A stretch of 50,230 nt of DNA from Klebsiella pneumoniae (GTDB taxonomy: Bacteria; Pseudomonadota; Gammaproteobacteria; Pseudomonadales; Pseudohongiellaceae). The stretch is from the NCBI GenBank assembly GCA_945902215.1, contig CAMDML010000016.1, positions 1 through 50,230 on the forward strand, written 5' to 3'. The translations under genes and the position numbers were made by a program. The notes beneath the pieces are model-generated. The model was not told the DNA's origin. It saw only the letters and a list, made by a program, of their open reading frames with translations, and ran no database searches. Below, piece by piece: positions 24,448 to 34,079 of this stretch. Position 1 is the stretch's first letter. Each line of letters starts with the position of its first letter.

Positions 24448-25311
24448 ATGACCGCAGTTCATCCACTTTCCTACGAATCACTCAAGCTCTTGCTCGCGGT
24501 ACGCGCGCGTGAGAGTCACAAAGGTGATTACGGCCACGTGCTTGTCATTGGTGGTGACCACGGCATGGGTGGGGCGGTGTTGATGGCGGCGCAAGCCGCG
24601 GCACGCAGCGGTGCAGGTCTCACTTCTGTTGCAACCCAACCTGAGCATGTATCTGCCTGTCTCGTACACCGGCCTGAATTGCTGGTGCGTGGTATCGCCG
24701 CTGGTGGCGATCTGACTGAACTTCTCAATCGTGCGTCAGTACTCATCATTGGGCCAGGCCTGGGCCAAAGCACCTGGTCGCTGGACTGCCTTGCCCAAGC
24801 TCTGCGGGTTGCCAGCAAGCGGGCCTTGTCTGTGGTACTGGATGCCGATGCACTTAACTGGCTCAGCAAGGAAAGTAGCCTTGATATAGAAGAGCTAAAA
24901 GGTAAGTGTATACTCACACCCCATGCGGGCGAGGCGGCCCGTTTGCTGGGCATTGACAGGGAGGAAGTTGAGCGCGACCGACCTGCCGCCATACTCGCCC
25001 TGCAGACCAAATTTGGCGGTGCCGTCGTCCTCAAAGGCCCGGGAACACTGATTTGTTATCCGCAGGGCAAACGGAGACAGATCGCCTCTTGTACTCATGG
25101 CAATCCCGGCATGGCCAGCGGTGGCATGGGTGATGTGCTGAGCGGGGTACTCGGTGCGCTGCTCGCGCAGCATTTTTCCCTGGCTGACAGTGTGCGCCTC
25201 GGCGTTTGCGTACATTCAAAAGCCGCGGACCTCGCTGCGGCCGCTGACGGAGAGCGCGGTTTATTGGCTACTGATCTTTTGCCCCATATTCGCCACCTGC
25301 TAAATCCATGA
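24448..25311 (+). CDS. nnrD: ADP-dependent (S)-NAD(P)H-hydrate dehydratase
   Basis: 287 aa. It matches the C-terminal YjeF / carbohydrate kinase-like domain: VIGGDHGMGGAVLMAAQAAARSGAG near the N-terminus, VLDADALNW, LTPHAGEAARLLG, and the ADP-site motif GNPGMASGGMGDVLSG. It repairs hydrated NAD(P)H, restoring active cofactor at the cost of ADP. E. coli fuses it to the NnrE epimerase (about 515 aa); here only the dehydratase is present, so NnrE must be elsewhere or missing. The stop overlaps the tsaE start. It opens the conserved block that continues to purA. Confidence 0.92.
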   Translation: MTAVHPLSYESLKLLLAVRARESHKGDYGHVLVIGGDHGMGGAVLMAAQAAARSGAGLTSVATQPEHVSACLVHRPELLVRGIAAGGDLTELLNRASVLIIGPGLGQSTWSLDCLAQALRVASKRALSVVLDADALNWLSKESSLDIEELKGKCILTPHAGEAARLLGIDREEVERDRPAAILALQTKFGGAVVLKGPGTLICYPQGKRRQIASCTHGNPGMASGGMGDVLSGVLGALLAQHFSLADSVRLGVCVHSKAADLAAAADGERGLLATDLLPHIRHLLNP

Positions 25312-25799
25312 GCTCCTCTTCTATGAATCAGGAGCTGCAATCCCGCGTGTTGCCGGACGAAGCTGCCACCCTCGATATGGGCAAGCGCCTCGCCCTCGCC
25401 TCCAAAGGGCAGGGCCTTATTACCTTGCGCGGCAATCTGGGCAGCGGCAAAACCACTTTATGTCGGGGTTTGATTTGCGGCCTCGGGCATAGCGGCGCCG
25501 TCAAAAGTCCTACGTATACGTTGGTCGAGCCGTACGAGTTGGCGACCTGCCACGTGCTGCATTACGACCTTTATCGACTCCTCGATCCTGAAGAAACCGA
25601 ATATCTGGGCATGCGGGATTCTTTTGCCAATAGTCTCGACAAACAAACCCTTACCCTCATCGAATGGCCAGAGAAAGCAGCCGGGTTTCTGCCTCCCGCC
25701 GACCTCGAATTGGTGCTGGAAGTCCTTCCCACCAGCCGCCGTTTAAGTTGGCAAGCCCTCACCCCACATGGCCGACATCTGGCCGCAGCTTTACTCTGA
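25308..25799 (+). CDS. tsaE: tRNA threonylcarbamoyladenosine biosynthesis ATPase TsaE
   Basis: 163 aa; its ATG overlaps the nnrD stop (ATGA). The Walker A motif LRGNLGSGKTTLCRG is followed by VKSPTYTLVEPYE, HYDLYRLLDPEE and LIEWPEKAAGFLP, all standard TsaE sequence. With TsaB, TsaC and TsaD it makes the t6A modification at position 37 of ANN-decoding tRNAs. ATP hydrolysis by TsaE cycles the TsaBD complex. It is usually encoded between nnrD and amiB, as here. Confidence 0.96.
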   Translation: MSSSSMNQELQSRVLPDEAATLDMGKRLALASKGQGLITLRGNLGSGKTTLCRGLICGLGHSGAVKSPTYTLVEPYELATCHVLHYDLYRLLDPEETEYLGMRDSFANSLDKQTLTLIEWPEKAAGFLPPADLELVLEVLPTSRRLSWQALTPHGRHLAAALL

Positions 25800-25885
25800 C
25801 TCCGAGCAGAATCAATCTTATTTCTAGCTTTCACCTGCAAATAACTGTAAATTATGAAGTTATTGCAACCAGAAATTCTTGAGCG

Positions 25886-27229
25886 ATGCCCCAGCGCCTA
25901 ATTCTGCCACTACTATTAATGCTCCTCAGCTGCCCGGCACTGACCCGTGCCGCCGTAGTGGAGAGCGTGCGCGCCTATCGCTCCCCCGAATACACCCGCC
26001 TCGTGTTCGAGCTCGACCAGAGCCTGCAACACCAGGTATTCACTCTGGAAAATCCCGACCGCGTTGTCATTGATCTTTCCAGCACCCAACTGCGTGGCGA
26101 CCTTAGCACACTCGAACTCAGCGACACGCCGATTGCGAGTGTACGCAGTGCGCCGCATGACTCTGACTTGCGCATCGTCCTTGATGTGCGCGGCAAAGTG
26201 CAGCCGCGCAGTTTCATGGTGGAGCGCAATGAACAGTACGGCGATCGTCTCATCGTTGATCTCTACGACCAGTCCGCTACAGGTATAGCAGAAGAAGCAC
26301 CACGCGTGGCCAGTGTTTCCGCTGCAGATTTAAGTGAGAGCAAGCGCGACATTGTCATCGCTGTCTCTGCCGGCCACGGCGGTGAAGATCCAGGCGCTAT
26401 CGGCGTAAATCGTTTGCGTGAGAAGAACGTGGTGCTTGCGATTGCGCGTGAAGTGGAATCCATGATCAACAACACACCAGGCTACCGCGCAGTGATGATC
26501 CGCGACGGCGACTACTATGTGGGTCTGCGCGAACATATGGAAATCGCGCACCGCCACAATGCTGATCTCTTTCTCGAGATTCACGCCGACGCGCATACCA
26601 ATAAAGACGCTTCGGGCGCAACGATTTACGCACTGTCGCAAAATGGAGCCACCAGTGAACAGGCGCGCTTGTTGGCAGAAAAGGAAAACGCATCTGACCT
26701 TATCGGCGGCATCGGTACCGTAAGCCTGAATGACAAGGATGAAGTCCTGCGCAGCGTGCTGCTCGATCTCAGCATGAACGCCAGCATCGCCACCAGTCTC
26801 GAAATTGGCAGTGAGTTAATCCACTCGCTCGATGACGTTATCCGTATGCGTCGAGACACCGTGGAACAGGCAGCCTTTCTCGTCTTGAAATCGGCCGACA
26901 TTCCGTCGCTGCTGGTTGAATCCGGTTACATCACCAATGAGCGGGATGCCAAGAATCTCGACTCCCCGCAGTGGCGCCGCCAATTCGCCGGCGCACTGGC
27001 CGATGGCATCACGCAATGGTTCTACGAACGTCCGCCACAAGGCACCTGGGTCGCCTGGCAAAAGGACCATGGCGGTATCTTCCCGGCCACCTACACCGTG
27101 AAGCGCGGCGACAGCCTTTCGCAGATTGCCGAAAGTTATTCCGTACCGATGGCCCGCATCCGCGCAACCAATCAACTGAAGAGTGATAGCATACAGGTTG
27201 GACAAGTTCTCAAAATCCCAACCTCCTAG
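25886..27229 (+). CDS. amiB: N-acetylmuramoyl-L-alanine amidase with AMIN and LysM domains
   Basis: 447 aa with a signal peptide ([18 protein letters not shown]). Domains in order: AMIN (about 25-125, [17 protein letters not shown]), a zinc-dependent Amidase_3 catalytic domain (about 150-375) with ligand regions [22 protein letters not shown] and [11 protein letters not shown], and a C-terminal LysM ([19 protein letters not shown]). It cleaves the peptide stem from peptidoglycan during daughter-cell separation and would need an EnvC/NlpD-type activator. The amiB position between tsaE and mutL is conserved. The 86-nt gap upstream is AT-rich, with a dyad ATAACT/AGTTAT, and may hold a promoter. 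Confidence 0.95.
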   Translation: MPQRLILPLLLMLLSCPALTRAAVVESVRAYRSPEYTRLVFELDQSLQHQVFTLENPDRVVIDLSSTQLRGDLSTLELSDTPIASVRSAPHDSDLRIVLDVRGKVQPRSFMVERNEQYGDRLIVDLYDQSATGIAEEAPRVASVSAADLSESKRDIVIAVSAGHGGEDPGAIGVNRLREKNVVLAIAREVESMINNTPGYRAVMIRDGDYYVGLREHMEIAHRHNADLFLEIHADAHTNKDASGATIYALSQNGATSEQARLLAEKENASDLIGGIGTVSLNDKDEVLRSVLLDLSMNASIATSLEIGSELIHSLDDVIRMRRDTVEQAAFLVLKSADIPSLLVESGYITNERDAKNLDSPQWRRQFAGALADGITQWFYERPPQGTWVAWQKDHGGIFPATYTVKRGDSLSQIAESYSVPMARIRATNQLKSDSIQVGQVLKIPTS

Positions 27230-27245
27230 TGAATCCGTCACTTTC

Positions 27246-29075
27246 GTGAACCCGCAAGAGCCCGCCCGCATCCACCTTCTCAGCCAGCGTCTGAGCAACC
27301 AGATCGCGGCCGGTGAAGTCGTAGAACGCCCCGCCTCCGTTGTCAAAGAACTCCTCGAAAACAGCCTGGATGCCGGTGCCGACCGCATCGACATTGAGCT
27401 GGAACAGGGTGGTGTCAAACTGGTTCGCATCCGTGACAACGGTTTCGGTGTCGACAAAGCTGACCTGCCGCTAGCGCTGAGCCGGCATGCCACCAGCAAG
27501 ATCAGCAGCCTTGAAGATCTCGAAAAAATCAGCAGCCTGGGCTTTAGAGGCGAGGCCTTGGCCAGCATCAGCTCGGTGTCGCGGCTGAACCTCATCTCGC
27601 GCACGCGCACCGCAGACTCTGCCTGGCAAGTAGAAACCGAAGGCCGCGACATGGTTTCGTCAATCACCCCCGCAGCACATCCCCCGGGTACGTCCGTAGA
27701 AGTGCGCGATCTGTTCTTCAATACCCCAGCTCGCCGCAAATTCCTGCGCACGGAGCAAACCGAATTCCAGCGCATTGAAGACATGATAAAGCGCGTGGCG
27801 TTGAGCCGCTTCGATGTGCAGTTCAGTGTGCAGCACAACCAGCGCGTCATTCACCGATATGAAAAGGCGCAGAGCCCGCAAGAGCGGCAGCGCCGCGTGG
27901 CGCAAGTGTGCGGACCTGCCTTCGTCGAGAATTCAGTGTTCATCAATCTCGACAGCAATGGCATGCGTCTGTGGGGCTGGGTATCGTTGCCAACCTTTTC
28001 GCGCAGCCAGGCGGATTTGCAGTATTTCTACGTGAACGGTCGCGTGATTCGCGACAAGCTGGTCAGCCATGCGCTGAAACAGGCTTATCGCGATGTATTG
28101 TTCCACGGCCGCCATCCTGCCTTCGTGCTTTACCTGGAGCTCAATCCGGCAGTGGTCGATGTAAACGTGCACCCCACCAAGCATGAAGTGCGTTTCCGCG
28201 ATGGTCGTTTGGTGCATGATTTTCTGTTCAGCGCGCTGCATCGCGCACTCGCAGATGTGCGGCCGCAGGACACTCTGGAAAATCGCAGCAATGCTGAATC
28301 AGCATCCGCTTTCGCTGCAGGCAGCTTCGATGGCCAAACCCGTATGCCACTGTACTCACCAGGTTCCACCTCATATTCAGGAGGTTCCGGTGGCATGCCT
28401 TCAATGACGCAAATCCGCAACCAACTCAGCGGTTATGACGCTTTTCGCAACACGCAATCTGCCACGCCGCTGCCCGAGTCGCCTGCTGACATGCCGCCAC
28501 TCGGTTATGCAGTTGCCCAAATACACGGCATCTTCGTCCTCGCGCAGAACGCGCATGGGCTAATTATTGTCGATATGCATGCCGCGCATGAACGCATCAC
28601 CTATGAACACATGAAAACAGCGGCTGCCGAGGATGGCATTCGCGTGCAGCCCCTGCTGGTGCCGCTGGCAGTCGCCGTGAGTCAGTCAGAAGCGGATTGC
28701 GCAGAAGAGTTTCAACCGCAACTGCAAGAATTGGGCCTGAGCGTGGAACGCATGGGCCCGGAAACATTGAGCGTCCGCCAAGTGCCGGTGATTCTGAAAA
28801 ACGCCAATGTCGAACAATTGCTGCGGGATGTGTTGTCCGATTTGCTCGAACACGGAACGAGTGACCGCATCGAGGCGGCGCGTGACGAATTGCTCTCAAC
28901 AATGGCGTGTCATGGTTCGGTCAGAGCGAACCGGATCTTGACCATACCGGAAATGAACGGGTTGTTGCGCGACATGGAACGCACCGAGCGCAGCGGCCAG
29001 TGCAACCATGGCAGGCCAACCTGGGTGCAGTTGTCGGTCAGCGATCTCGACAAGCTGTTTATGCGCGGGCAATAG
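27246..29075 (+). CDS. mutL: DNA mismatch repair protein MutL
   Basis: 609 aa from the GTG at 27246; the frame also offers a GTG at 27183 inside amiB. I chose 27246 because it leaves a normal N-terminus before [24 protein letters not shown] ATPase motifs are [17 protein letters not shown], and [10 protein letters not shown] with [10 protein letters not shown]. The linker (about 340-420) is Ser/Gly/Pro-rich. The C-terminal domain contains [12 protein letters not shown], which fits the DMHA(x)2E(x)4E endonuclease motif of MutL proteins from bacteria without MutH. It therefore likely nicks the error-containing strand itself. Convergent with murI across a hairpin. Confidence 0.96.
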   Translation: MNPQEPARIHLLSQRLSNQIAAGEVVERPASVVKELLENSLDAGADRIDIELEQGGVKLVRIRDNGFGVDKADLPLALSRHATSKISSLEDLEKISSLGFRGEALASISSVSRLNLISRTRTADSAWQVETEGRDMVSSITPAAHPPGTSVEVRDLFFNTPARRKFLRTEQTEFQRIEDMIKRVALSRFDVQFSVQHNQRVIHRYEKAQSPQERQRRVAQVCGPAFVENSVFINLDSNGMRLWGWVSLPTFSRSQADLQYFYVNGRVIRDKLVSHALKQAYRDVLFHGRHPAFVLYLELNPAVVDVNVHPTKHEVRFRDGRLVHDFLFSALHRALADVRPQDTLENRSNAESASAFAAGSFDGQTRMPLYSPGSTSYSGGSGGMPSMTQIRNQLSGYDAFRNTQSATPLPESPADMPPLGYAVAQIHGIFVLAQNAHGLIIVDMHAAHERITYEHMKTAAAEDGIRVQPLLVPLAVAVSQSEADCAEEFQPQLQELGLSVERMGPETLSVRQVPVILKNANVEQLLRDVLSDLLEHGTSDRIEAARDELLSTMACHGSVRANRILTIPEMNGLLRDMERTERSGQCNHGRPTWVQLSVSDLDKLFMRGQ

Positions 29076-29090
29076 TCCTGAATGACACTG

Positions 29091-29112
29091 GATTCCCGCA
29101 AAAGCAGGAATC
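29091..29112. repeat. REP-like hairpin between mutL and murI
   Basis: Arms GATTCC and GGAATC with an inner GC/GC pair and AAAA loop form an imperfect 9-step stem. The sequence GGATTCCCGC is reminiscent of extragenic repeats dispersed in proteobacterial genomes. It lies between two convergent genes and could also end transcription, though no T-run follows. Confidence 0.45.
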
Positions 29113-29127
29113 GGCCGTCTTTGAAAT

Positions 29128-29928
29128 TCAACCCAGCGCCAACACCTGCACCGGCTTGCCCCAGTAGTGTCCCAGCAAGCCGTTTTGCTTTTCGACATTA
29201 CCACTCGTATAAAACTGCACCAACCCCGTCCCACCAACAGCATTGCTCAGGCCCTGCGTCACCAGCCGCCGCTGCAACTCCTTCGCCACTGCCTGGCCCG
29301 CATCGATGATGCCGACCTCCGCTCCCGCTATTTGCTGGATACGTGCACGAATCAGGGAATAGTGCGTGCACCCAAGCACCAGCGTGTCAGCACCACGATC
29401 GAGCAGCGGCTGAATGTAATCGCGCAGCATCCGGTCCAGTGCATACATGGGGGGTGGCAATGTTTCGATCAGCTCAACAAGCCCGGGGCAGGCGCGGGTG
29501 AGAATCTGTACTTGCTGAGCAAAGCGGCTTTGCAGGTTCAGGAATTTGTCACTGGCAATGGTGCCGGAGGTAGCGAGTACGCCGACGACACCACTCTTGC
29601 TTTGTTCAGCGGCAGGCTTGACCGCAGGTTCCACGCCGATGATCGGCATTGAATAGCGCTCACGCAAAGGCGCTACGGCTGCAGCCGTGGCGGTATTGCA
29701 GGCCACGACAACTGCTTTTACTTGATGCTGCAAAAAGAATTGCATGATGAGTTCGCAGCGCGCACGGATGAACTCGTCGCCTTTGGGGCCATACGGCGCA
29801 TGGGCTGAATCAGCGACATACAGCAAGGTTTCAGCCGGCAACAACTGGTGGATACCGGAGAGGATTGACAGCCCTCCTGCGCCGGAATCGAACACGCCTA
29901 TCGGTGCTGATGAAAGTGCCGCTGACAT
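29128..29928 (-). CDS. murI: Glutamate racemase
   Basis: 266 aa. The enzyme converts L- to D-glutamate for peptidoglycan. Signatures are IGVFDSGAGGLSIL, VADSAHAPYGPKG, the first catalytic Cys in VVVACNTATA, and the second in VLGCTHYSLI. Both cysteines are present, so the protein should be active. It lies on the opposite strand within the mutL-miaA interval, which is uninterrupted in E. coli and Pseudomonas. The 5' side faces miaA, with a 133-nt divergent promoter region. Confidence 0.96.
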   Translation of the reverse strand: MSAALSSAPIGVFDSGAGGLSILSGIHQLLPAETLLYVADSAHAPYGPKGDEFIRARCELIMQFFLQHQVKAVVVACNTATAAAVAPLRERYSMPIIGVEPAVKPAAEQSKSGVVGVLATSGTIASDKFLNLQSRFAQQVQILTRACPGLVELIETLPPPMYALDRMLRDYIQPLLDRGADTLVLGCTHYSLIRARIQQIAGAEVGIIDAGQAVAKELQRRLVTQGLSNAVGGTGLVQFYTSGNVEKQNGLLGHYWGKPVQVLALG

Positions 29929-30061
29929 GAAACCCTTTATATGCAGAGAATGCGCTACCCACTGATGGCTACGGCATTGTAACGCAGAGAGAAGCGCAAT
30001 GGGGACGCGGAAAACTCCGTGTTATAGTCACACCCGATTTGATCCGGACACAATACATCCC

Positions 30062-31024
30062 GTGCCAAACTCCTTGCCCCCCGCCATCTGCCTGATGGGA
30101 CCCACCGCGTGCGGCAAGACCCGTGTGGCGGTTGAACTTGTGCAGCAGTTTCCGTTCGAGATCATCAGCGTTGATTCGGCGCTGGTGTATCGTGGTCTCG
30201 ATATCGGCGCAGGCAAACCCGATCGAACTACACTCCGCCGCGCACCGCACCGGTTGCTCGACATCCGCGATCCCGCTGAACCCTACTCCGCCGCCGACTT
30301 CCGTACTGACGCATTACGAGAAATGAAAGATATCCTCAGCAAAGGAAAAATTCCGCTGCTTGTCGGCGGCACGATGCTGTACTTCAAGGCGCTGCGCGAA
30401 GGGCTCGCGCCCATGCCTTCGGCCTCGCCTGAAGTGCGCGCAAGAATTATGGAGTTTGCCGAACGTGAGGGCTGGAGCGCCGTGCACAGGCGTTTGCAGG
30501 AAGTTGATCCTGCAGCAGCGCGCCGCATTCATCCCAACGACCCGCAACGTTTGCAGCGCGCGCTGGAAGTGTATGAACTGAGTGGCCGCCCGATGAGTGA
30601 ATTGCACGCAGAAAAACCCCCAGGCGACGCGGCCGATCTCCCCTGCGAACTGATCTTTCTGGGTATGCTACCGAACCGTGCTGCCCTGCACGAAACAATT
30701 GCGCAGCGCTTCCACGCAATGCTCGCGGCAGGACTCGTTGAAGAAGTGTCCACCCTGCGTGCACGCAGGGACCTTGATCCAGATATGCCGGCGCTGCGTA
30801 GTGTTGGTTATCGTCAGGTATGGGAATTTCTTGATGGCAAATATGACCTTGCGACGATGACTGACAAGGCCATCGCTGCAACCCGGCAACTGGCCAAGCG
30901 GCAACACACCTGGTTACGCAGTTGGCCGGCGTTACACACATTGGAATGCAACCTTGCAGTTGAAGATGGAAATATTGTGAAGAATGCCTTGAAAAATCTG
31001 AGCTTCGCCGCCAATTACTGGTAG
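30062..31024 (+). CDS. miaA: tRNA dimethylallyltransferase
   Basis: 320 aa from the GTG at 30062, which matches the usual length; an in-frame ATG at 29999 lies in the promoter region. The P-loop GPTACGKT starts near residue 12, followed by [20 protein letters not shown] and HRLLDIRDP. The segments [16 protein letters not shown] and [17 protein letters not shown] are also typical. It adds the dimethylallyl group to A37 of UNN-decoding tRNAs. A -10-like TTATAGT (about 30022-30028) lies upstream. It starts the miaA-hfq-hflX-hflK-hflC-hisZ-purA run. Confidence 0.96.
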   Translation: MPNSLPPAICLMGPTACGKTRVAVELVQQFPFEIISVDSALVYRGLDIGAGKPDRTTLRRAPHRLLDIRDPAEPYSAADFRTDALREMKDILSKGKIPLLVGGTMLYFKALREGLAPMPSASPEVRARIMEFAEREGWSAVHRRLQEVDPAAARRIHPNDPQRLQRALEVYELSGRPMSELHAEKPPGDAADLPCELIFLGMLPNRAALHETIAQRFHAMLAAGLVEEVSTLRARRDLDPDMPALRSVGYRQVWEFLDGKYDLATMTDKAIAATRQLAKRQHTWLRSWPALHTLECNLAVEDGNIVKNALKNLSFAANYW

Positions 31025-31114
31025 CCGGATGGGAACTGAACCTATAATTGCCGGTCACAGAGATGGATTCTTTGTGTTGAGGCATATAACTTTTATTATT
31101 GTGGAGATTACCCC

Positions 31115-31399
31115 ATGTCAAAAGGGCATTCGTTACAAGACCCTTTTCTGAACGTGTTACGCAAGGAAAAGGTTCCAGTCGCTATTTACCTCGTCAGCGG
31201 CATCAAGCTGCAGGGTCAAATTGAATCCTTCGATCAGTTTGTGATCGTACTAAAGAACACCGTTAACCAGATGGTCTACAAGCACGCCATCTCCACCGTG
31301 GTGCCTGCGCGTCAAATACGCGTGCCGATGCTCGGCGAAGGCGGCGAAGGTGGCGAAGGTGGTGAGGGCGGCGAAGAAGGGCCCGGCAACAACTTTTGA
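31115..31399 (+). CDS. hfq: RNA chaperone Hfq with Gly-Glu-rich tail
   Basis: 94 aa with GGAG 8 nt before the ATG. The Sm core is standard: [42 protein letters not shown], and the YKHAIST motif. Hfq hexamers pair small RNAs with mRNAs. The tail after residue 74 is a run of GGE/GEG repeats ([15 protein letters not shown]) then GPGNNF. Hfq tails are acidic and disordered in general, but this one is notably repetitive. A TATAAC (31085-31090) upstream may be part of an own promoter, as hfq often has. Confidence 0.97.
   Translation: MSKGHSLQDPFLNVLRKEKVPVAIYLVSGIKLQGQIESFDQFVIVLKNTVNQMVYKHAISTVVPARQIRVPMLGEGGEGGEGGEGGEEGPGNNF
31334..31380 (+). repeat. Tandem 9-nt repeat coding the Hfq tail
   Basis: Units of the type GGCGAAGGT/GGCGAAGGC (Gly-Glu-Gly) recur about five times within the hfq 3' end. 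Such repeats can change length by slippage in steps of three codons without breaking the frame. Confidence 0.6.
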
Positions 31400-31450
31400 G
31401 TTACCCACAGATTTACCTGCAAGTGTTGCGTAGCTCTTGTCGAGGTCCGC

Positions 31451-32803
31451 TTGTTTTTTGATCGCCCCGAAACCGGTGAGCTGGCGGTCCTGATCCAGAT
31501 CGGCATGGAGTCGACTCAGGACGAAGCGGATGCGCGCGAGTTCGAAGAGCTCGCCATCGCCGCAGGTGCCATCCCCGTTGTCACTATTACGGCGTCGCGC
31601 AAATCGACTTCGCCGCGCTATCTTGTGGGCACCGGCAAACTCCAGGAAATCATCGCAGCCGTCAAAGAGCACGGCGCCCAGCTCGTCATCTTCAACCACA
31701 CGCTCTCGCCCAGTCAGGAACGCAATCTGGAAAAGGACCTGAGCTGTCGCGTGCTCGATCGTACCGGCCTCATCCTCGACATCTTCGCCCAGCGCGCCCG
31801 CAGTCATGAAGGCAAGCTGCAGGTGGAGCTTGCCAAACTCAAGCATGCGTCCACGCGCCTGATCCGCGGCTGGACTCACCTTGATCGGCAGAAAGGCGGC
31901 ATCGGCCAGCGTGGTGTGGGCGAAACCCAGCTTGAGCTTGACCAGCGCCTTATCAGCGACCGCATCAAGCAGATCAACAAGAACCTGGAAAAAGTCCGTA
32001 GCCAGCGCATCCAGGGCCGCCGCGCACGCCTGCGTGCCGAAGTGCCGACTGTCGCGCTGGTCGGTTACACCAACGCCGGCAAATCATCCCTGTTCAACAA
32101 AGTCTGTGGCGATGACACCTTCGTGGCCAACATGCTGTTTGCTACGCTTGATTCCACCTTGCGCAAAGTCCAGATTCCCAACTTCGGCATTGCAATCCTT
32201 GCCGATACCGTAGGCTTCATCCGTGATCTCCCGCACCAGCTCGTGGATGCCTTCCGCGCCACTCTGGAAGAAACGGTCGAAGCGCGCCTCTTGCTGCATG
32301 TGGTGGATTGCAACAACGATGAGCGCCAACTGCAGATCGAAGAAGTGAACAAGGTGCTTGCCGAGATCGATGCCGATACCATTCCAACCCTGCTGGTCTT
32401 CAACAAGGTCGACCTGCTGGATGACAAATTCGCGGGCATCGAGCGCGATGAAAGGGGCAAACCCGCGCGGGTTTGGGTGTCCGCCCACACCGGTGCCGGC
32501 ATTGAGGACCTAGTTACTGCCATCTCCGAGCTGCTGGGCGGTGACTTCATGTCCACCATGTTGACGCTCGCCCCTACCCAGGGGAGGCAACGCGCCAAGC
32601 TCTACAAGCTGGGCGTGATCAAGGAAGAAACGACTGCCGACAACGGCAATGCCCTGATTCAACTGCATATGCCCCGGGCAGACCTGCTGCGTCTGATTGC
32701 CGAGGAACACCTCGACCCCGCCGCCTTTGACCCCACCCCGTATCCCGTACTCCTCGCAAAGGACGCGAATTCAGGCCTCCCGCAGGTGGATGAGGCGGGT
32801 TAA
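31451..32803 (+). CDS. hflX: Ribosome-splitting GTPase HflX
   Basis: 450 aa with a TTG start at 31451; GAGG lies 5 nt upstream and the first residues (MFFDRPETGELAVLI) align with known HflX N-termini. The HflX domain contains the glycine-rich GGIGQRGVGETQLELDQR. GTPase motifs are GYTNAGKSSLFN (G1), DTVGFIRDLP (G3) and FNKVDLL (G4). HflX splits stalled ribosomes under stress and was first linked to HflKC. It sits between hfq and hflK as in E. coli. Confidence 0.95.
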   Translation: MFFDRPETGELAVLIQIGMESTQDEADAREFEELAIAAGAIPVVTITASRKSTSPRYLVGTGKLQEIIAAVKEHGAQLVIFNHTLSPSQERNLEKDLSCRVLDRTGLILDIFAQRARSHEGKLQVELAKLKHASTRLIRGWTHLDRQKGGIGQRGVGETQLELDQRLISDRIKQINKNLEKVRSQRIQGRRARLRAEVPTVALVGYTNAGKSSLFNKVCGDDTFVANMLFATLDSTLRKVQIPNFGIAILADTVGFIRDLPHQLVDAFRATLEETVEARLLLHVVDCNNDERQLQIEEVNKVLAEIDADTIPTLLVFNKVDLLDDKFAGIERDERGKPARVWVSAHTGAGIEDLVTAISELLGGDFMSTMLTLAPTQGRQRAKLYKLGVIKEETTADNGNALIQLHMPRADLLRLIAEEHLDPAAFDPTPYPVLLAKDANSGLPQVDEAG

Positions 32804-32909
32804 TTCCGCTAAAATCCCGCCCCGGCCCTGCATCTCTATCCCCGCAGGCCCTTCCCAATAGTCAGCACATCATTTTCGCTGTAATACCGCAGCACACTGG
32901 AGCATAAAA

Positions 32910-34079
32910 ATGGCCTGGAACGAACCGGACAATGACGATCGCAAAAACGATCCATGGGGCTCCCGGCCAGGTAAGCCAGGTAAAGGGGACCAGGGACCGC
33001 CTGATATTGACCAATTTCTCAGTGATTTCATGAAGAAACTGGGCGGCATCTTTGGTGGCGGCCGCAAAGGGTCAGGCAGCAGCGACTCTGGTGACGGCCT
33101 TTCTACCGGACTGATCGCAGGTATTGTGGTCATTTTAGCCATTCTTTGGATCGGCGCCGGGTTTTATACGGTAGACGAACAGGAACGCGGTGTCGTGCTG
33201 CGGCTGGGCGTTGCCCAAGAAGCTGTGGTGCTGCCTGGCCTGCACTGGAATCCGCCGCTGATCGACGATGTCACCAAAATCAACGTCACCCGCGTCTACG
33301 ACGAACAGTTCAGTAACACCATGCTGACCGAAGACGACAACATCGTGGATATCACGATGACCGTGCAGTTCCAGATTACCGACGCGCGCAAATTCTTCCT
33401 CGAAGTGGAAGAGCCGATTGTCAGCTTGCAACAGGCTGCCGAATCCGCGATCCGTCATGTGGTGGGTGGCTCCGCGATGGACGAAGTGATCAGCACAGGT
33501 CGCGAAATTCTGGCCGAAGACGCCCATGCGCGTCTGCAATCCTATCTTGACCGCTACGGCACCGGCATTACGGTTAGCCAGTTCAACATTGCGCAGTCGC
33601 AGCAGCCGCAACAGGTGCGCGCCGCATTCGACGACGTGATCAAGGCGCGCGAAGACAATCAGTCTTACCAGAACGAAGCCCGGCGTTATGCCAATCAGGT
33701 AGTGCCCGAAGCGCGCGGCCTGGCCATCCGCCAGGTGCAGGAAGCCAATGCTTACCAGGCACGTGTGGTCGCGCAAGCTGAAGGTGAAGCCCAGCGCTTT
33801 GAACAGTTGCTGGTGGAATACCAGAAAGCACCTGAAGTCATGCGCCAGCGCCTCTATATCGACACCATGCAGGCGGTACTGAGCAATAGCTCCAAGGTGA
33901 TGATCGACGTGGAAGGCGGCAATAACATGATCTACCTCCCGCTCGACCAGATACTTCAGCAGACACGCCGTCCTGTAACGACACTTACTGACATACCTGA
34001 CAGCCAAGCAACCATTGACCGGGCAATCGGCACGCCGATCACACCCCGCCAAACTCCGGACCGGGGGACGACCCGCTAA
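32910..34079 (+). CDS. hflK: HflK, membrane modulator of FtsH protease
   Basis: 389 aa with GGAG 8 nt before the ATG. A Gly/Asp/Pro-rich cytoplasmic segment (about 1-65) precedes one membrane helix (LIAGIVVILAILWIGAGFY), then the SPFH/prohibitin domain beginning VDEQERGVVLRLGV. Typical stretches follow: PGLHWNPPLIDDV, DARLQSYLD-like coils, and EAEAYRA-like heptads. HflK and HflC build a large periplasmic cage around FtsH and limit its activity. The stop shares a base with the hflC start. Confidence 0.95.
   Translation: MAWNEPDNDDRKNDPWGSRPGKPGKGDQGPPDIDQFLSDFMKKLGGIFGGGRKGSGSSDSGDGLSTGLIAGIVVILAILWIGAGFYTVDEQERGVVLRLGVAQEAVVLPGLHWNPPLIDDVTKINVTRVYDEQFSNTMLTEDDNIVDITMTVQFQITDARKFFLEVEEPIVSLQQAAESAIRHVVGGSAMDEVISTGREILAEDAHARLQSYLDRYGTGITVSQFNIAQSQQPQQVRAAFDDVIKAREDNQSYQNEARRYANQVVPEARGLAIRQVQEANAYQARVVAQAEGEAQRFEQLLVEYQKAPEVMRQRLYIDTMQAVLSNSSKVMIDVEGGNNMIYLPLDQILQQTRRPVTTLTDIPDSQATIDRAIGTPITPRQTPDRGTTR

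Noticed and set aside
26816-27850. 344-codon open frame on the minus strand
   Set aside because: It is antisense across amiB and mutL, both certain genes; the product is Ser/Arg-rich shadow sequence.
31334-31380. Short direct repeats as a CRISPR-like array
   Set aside because: Units are 9 nt, in frame, without spacers, and encode the Hfq tail.
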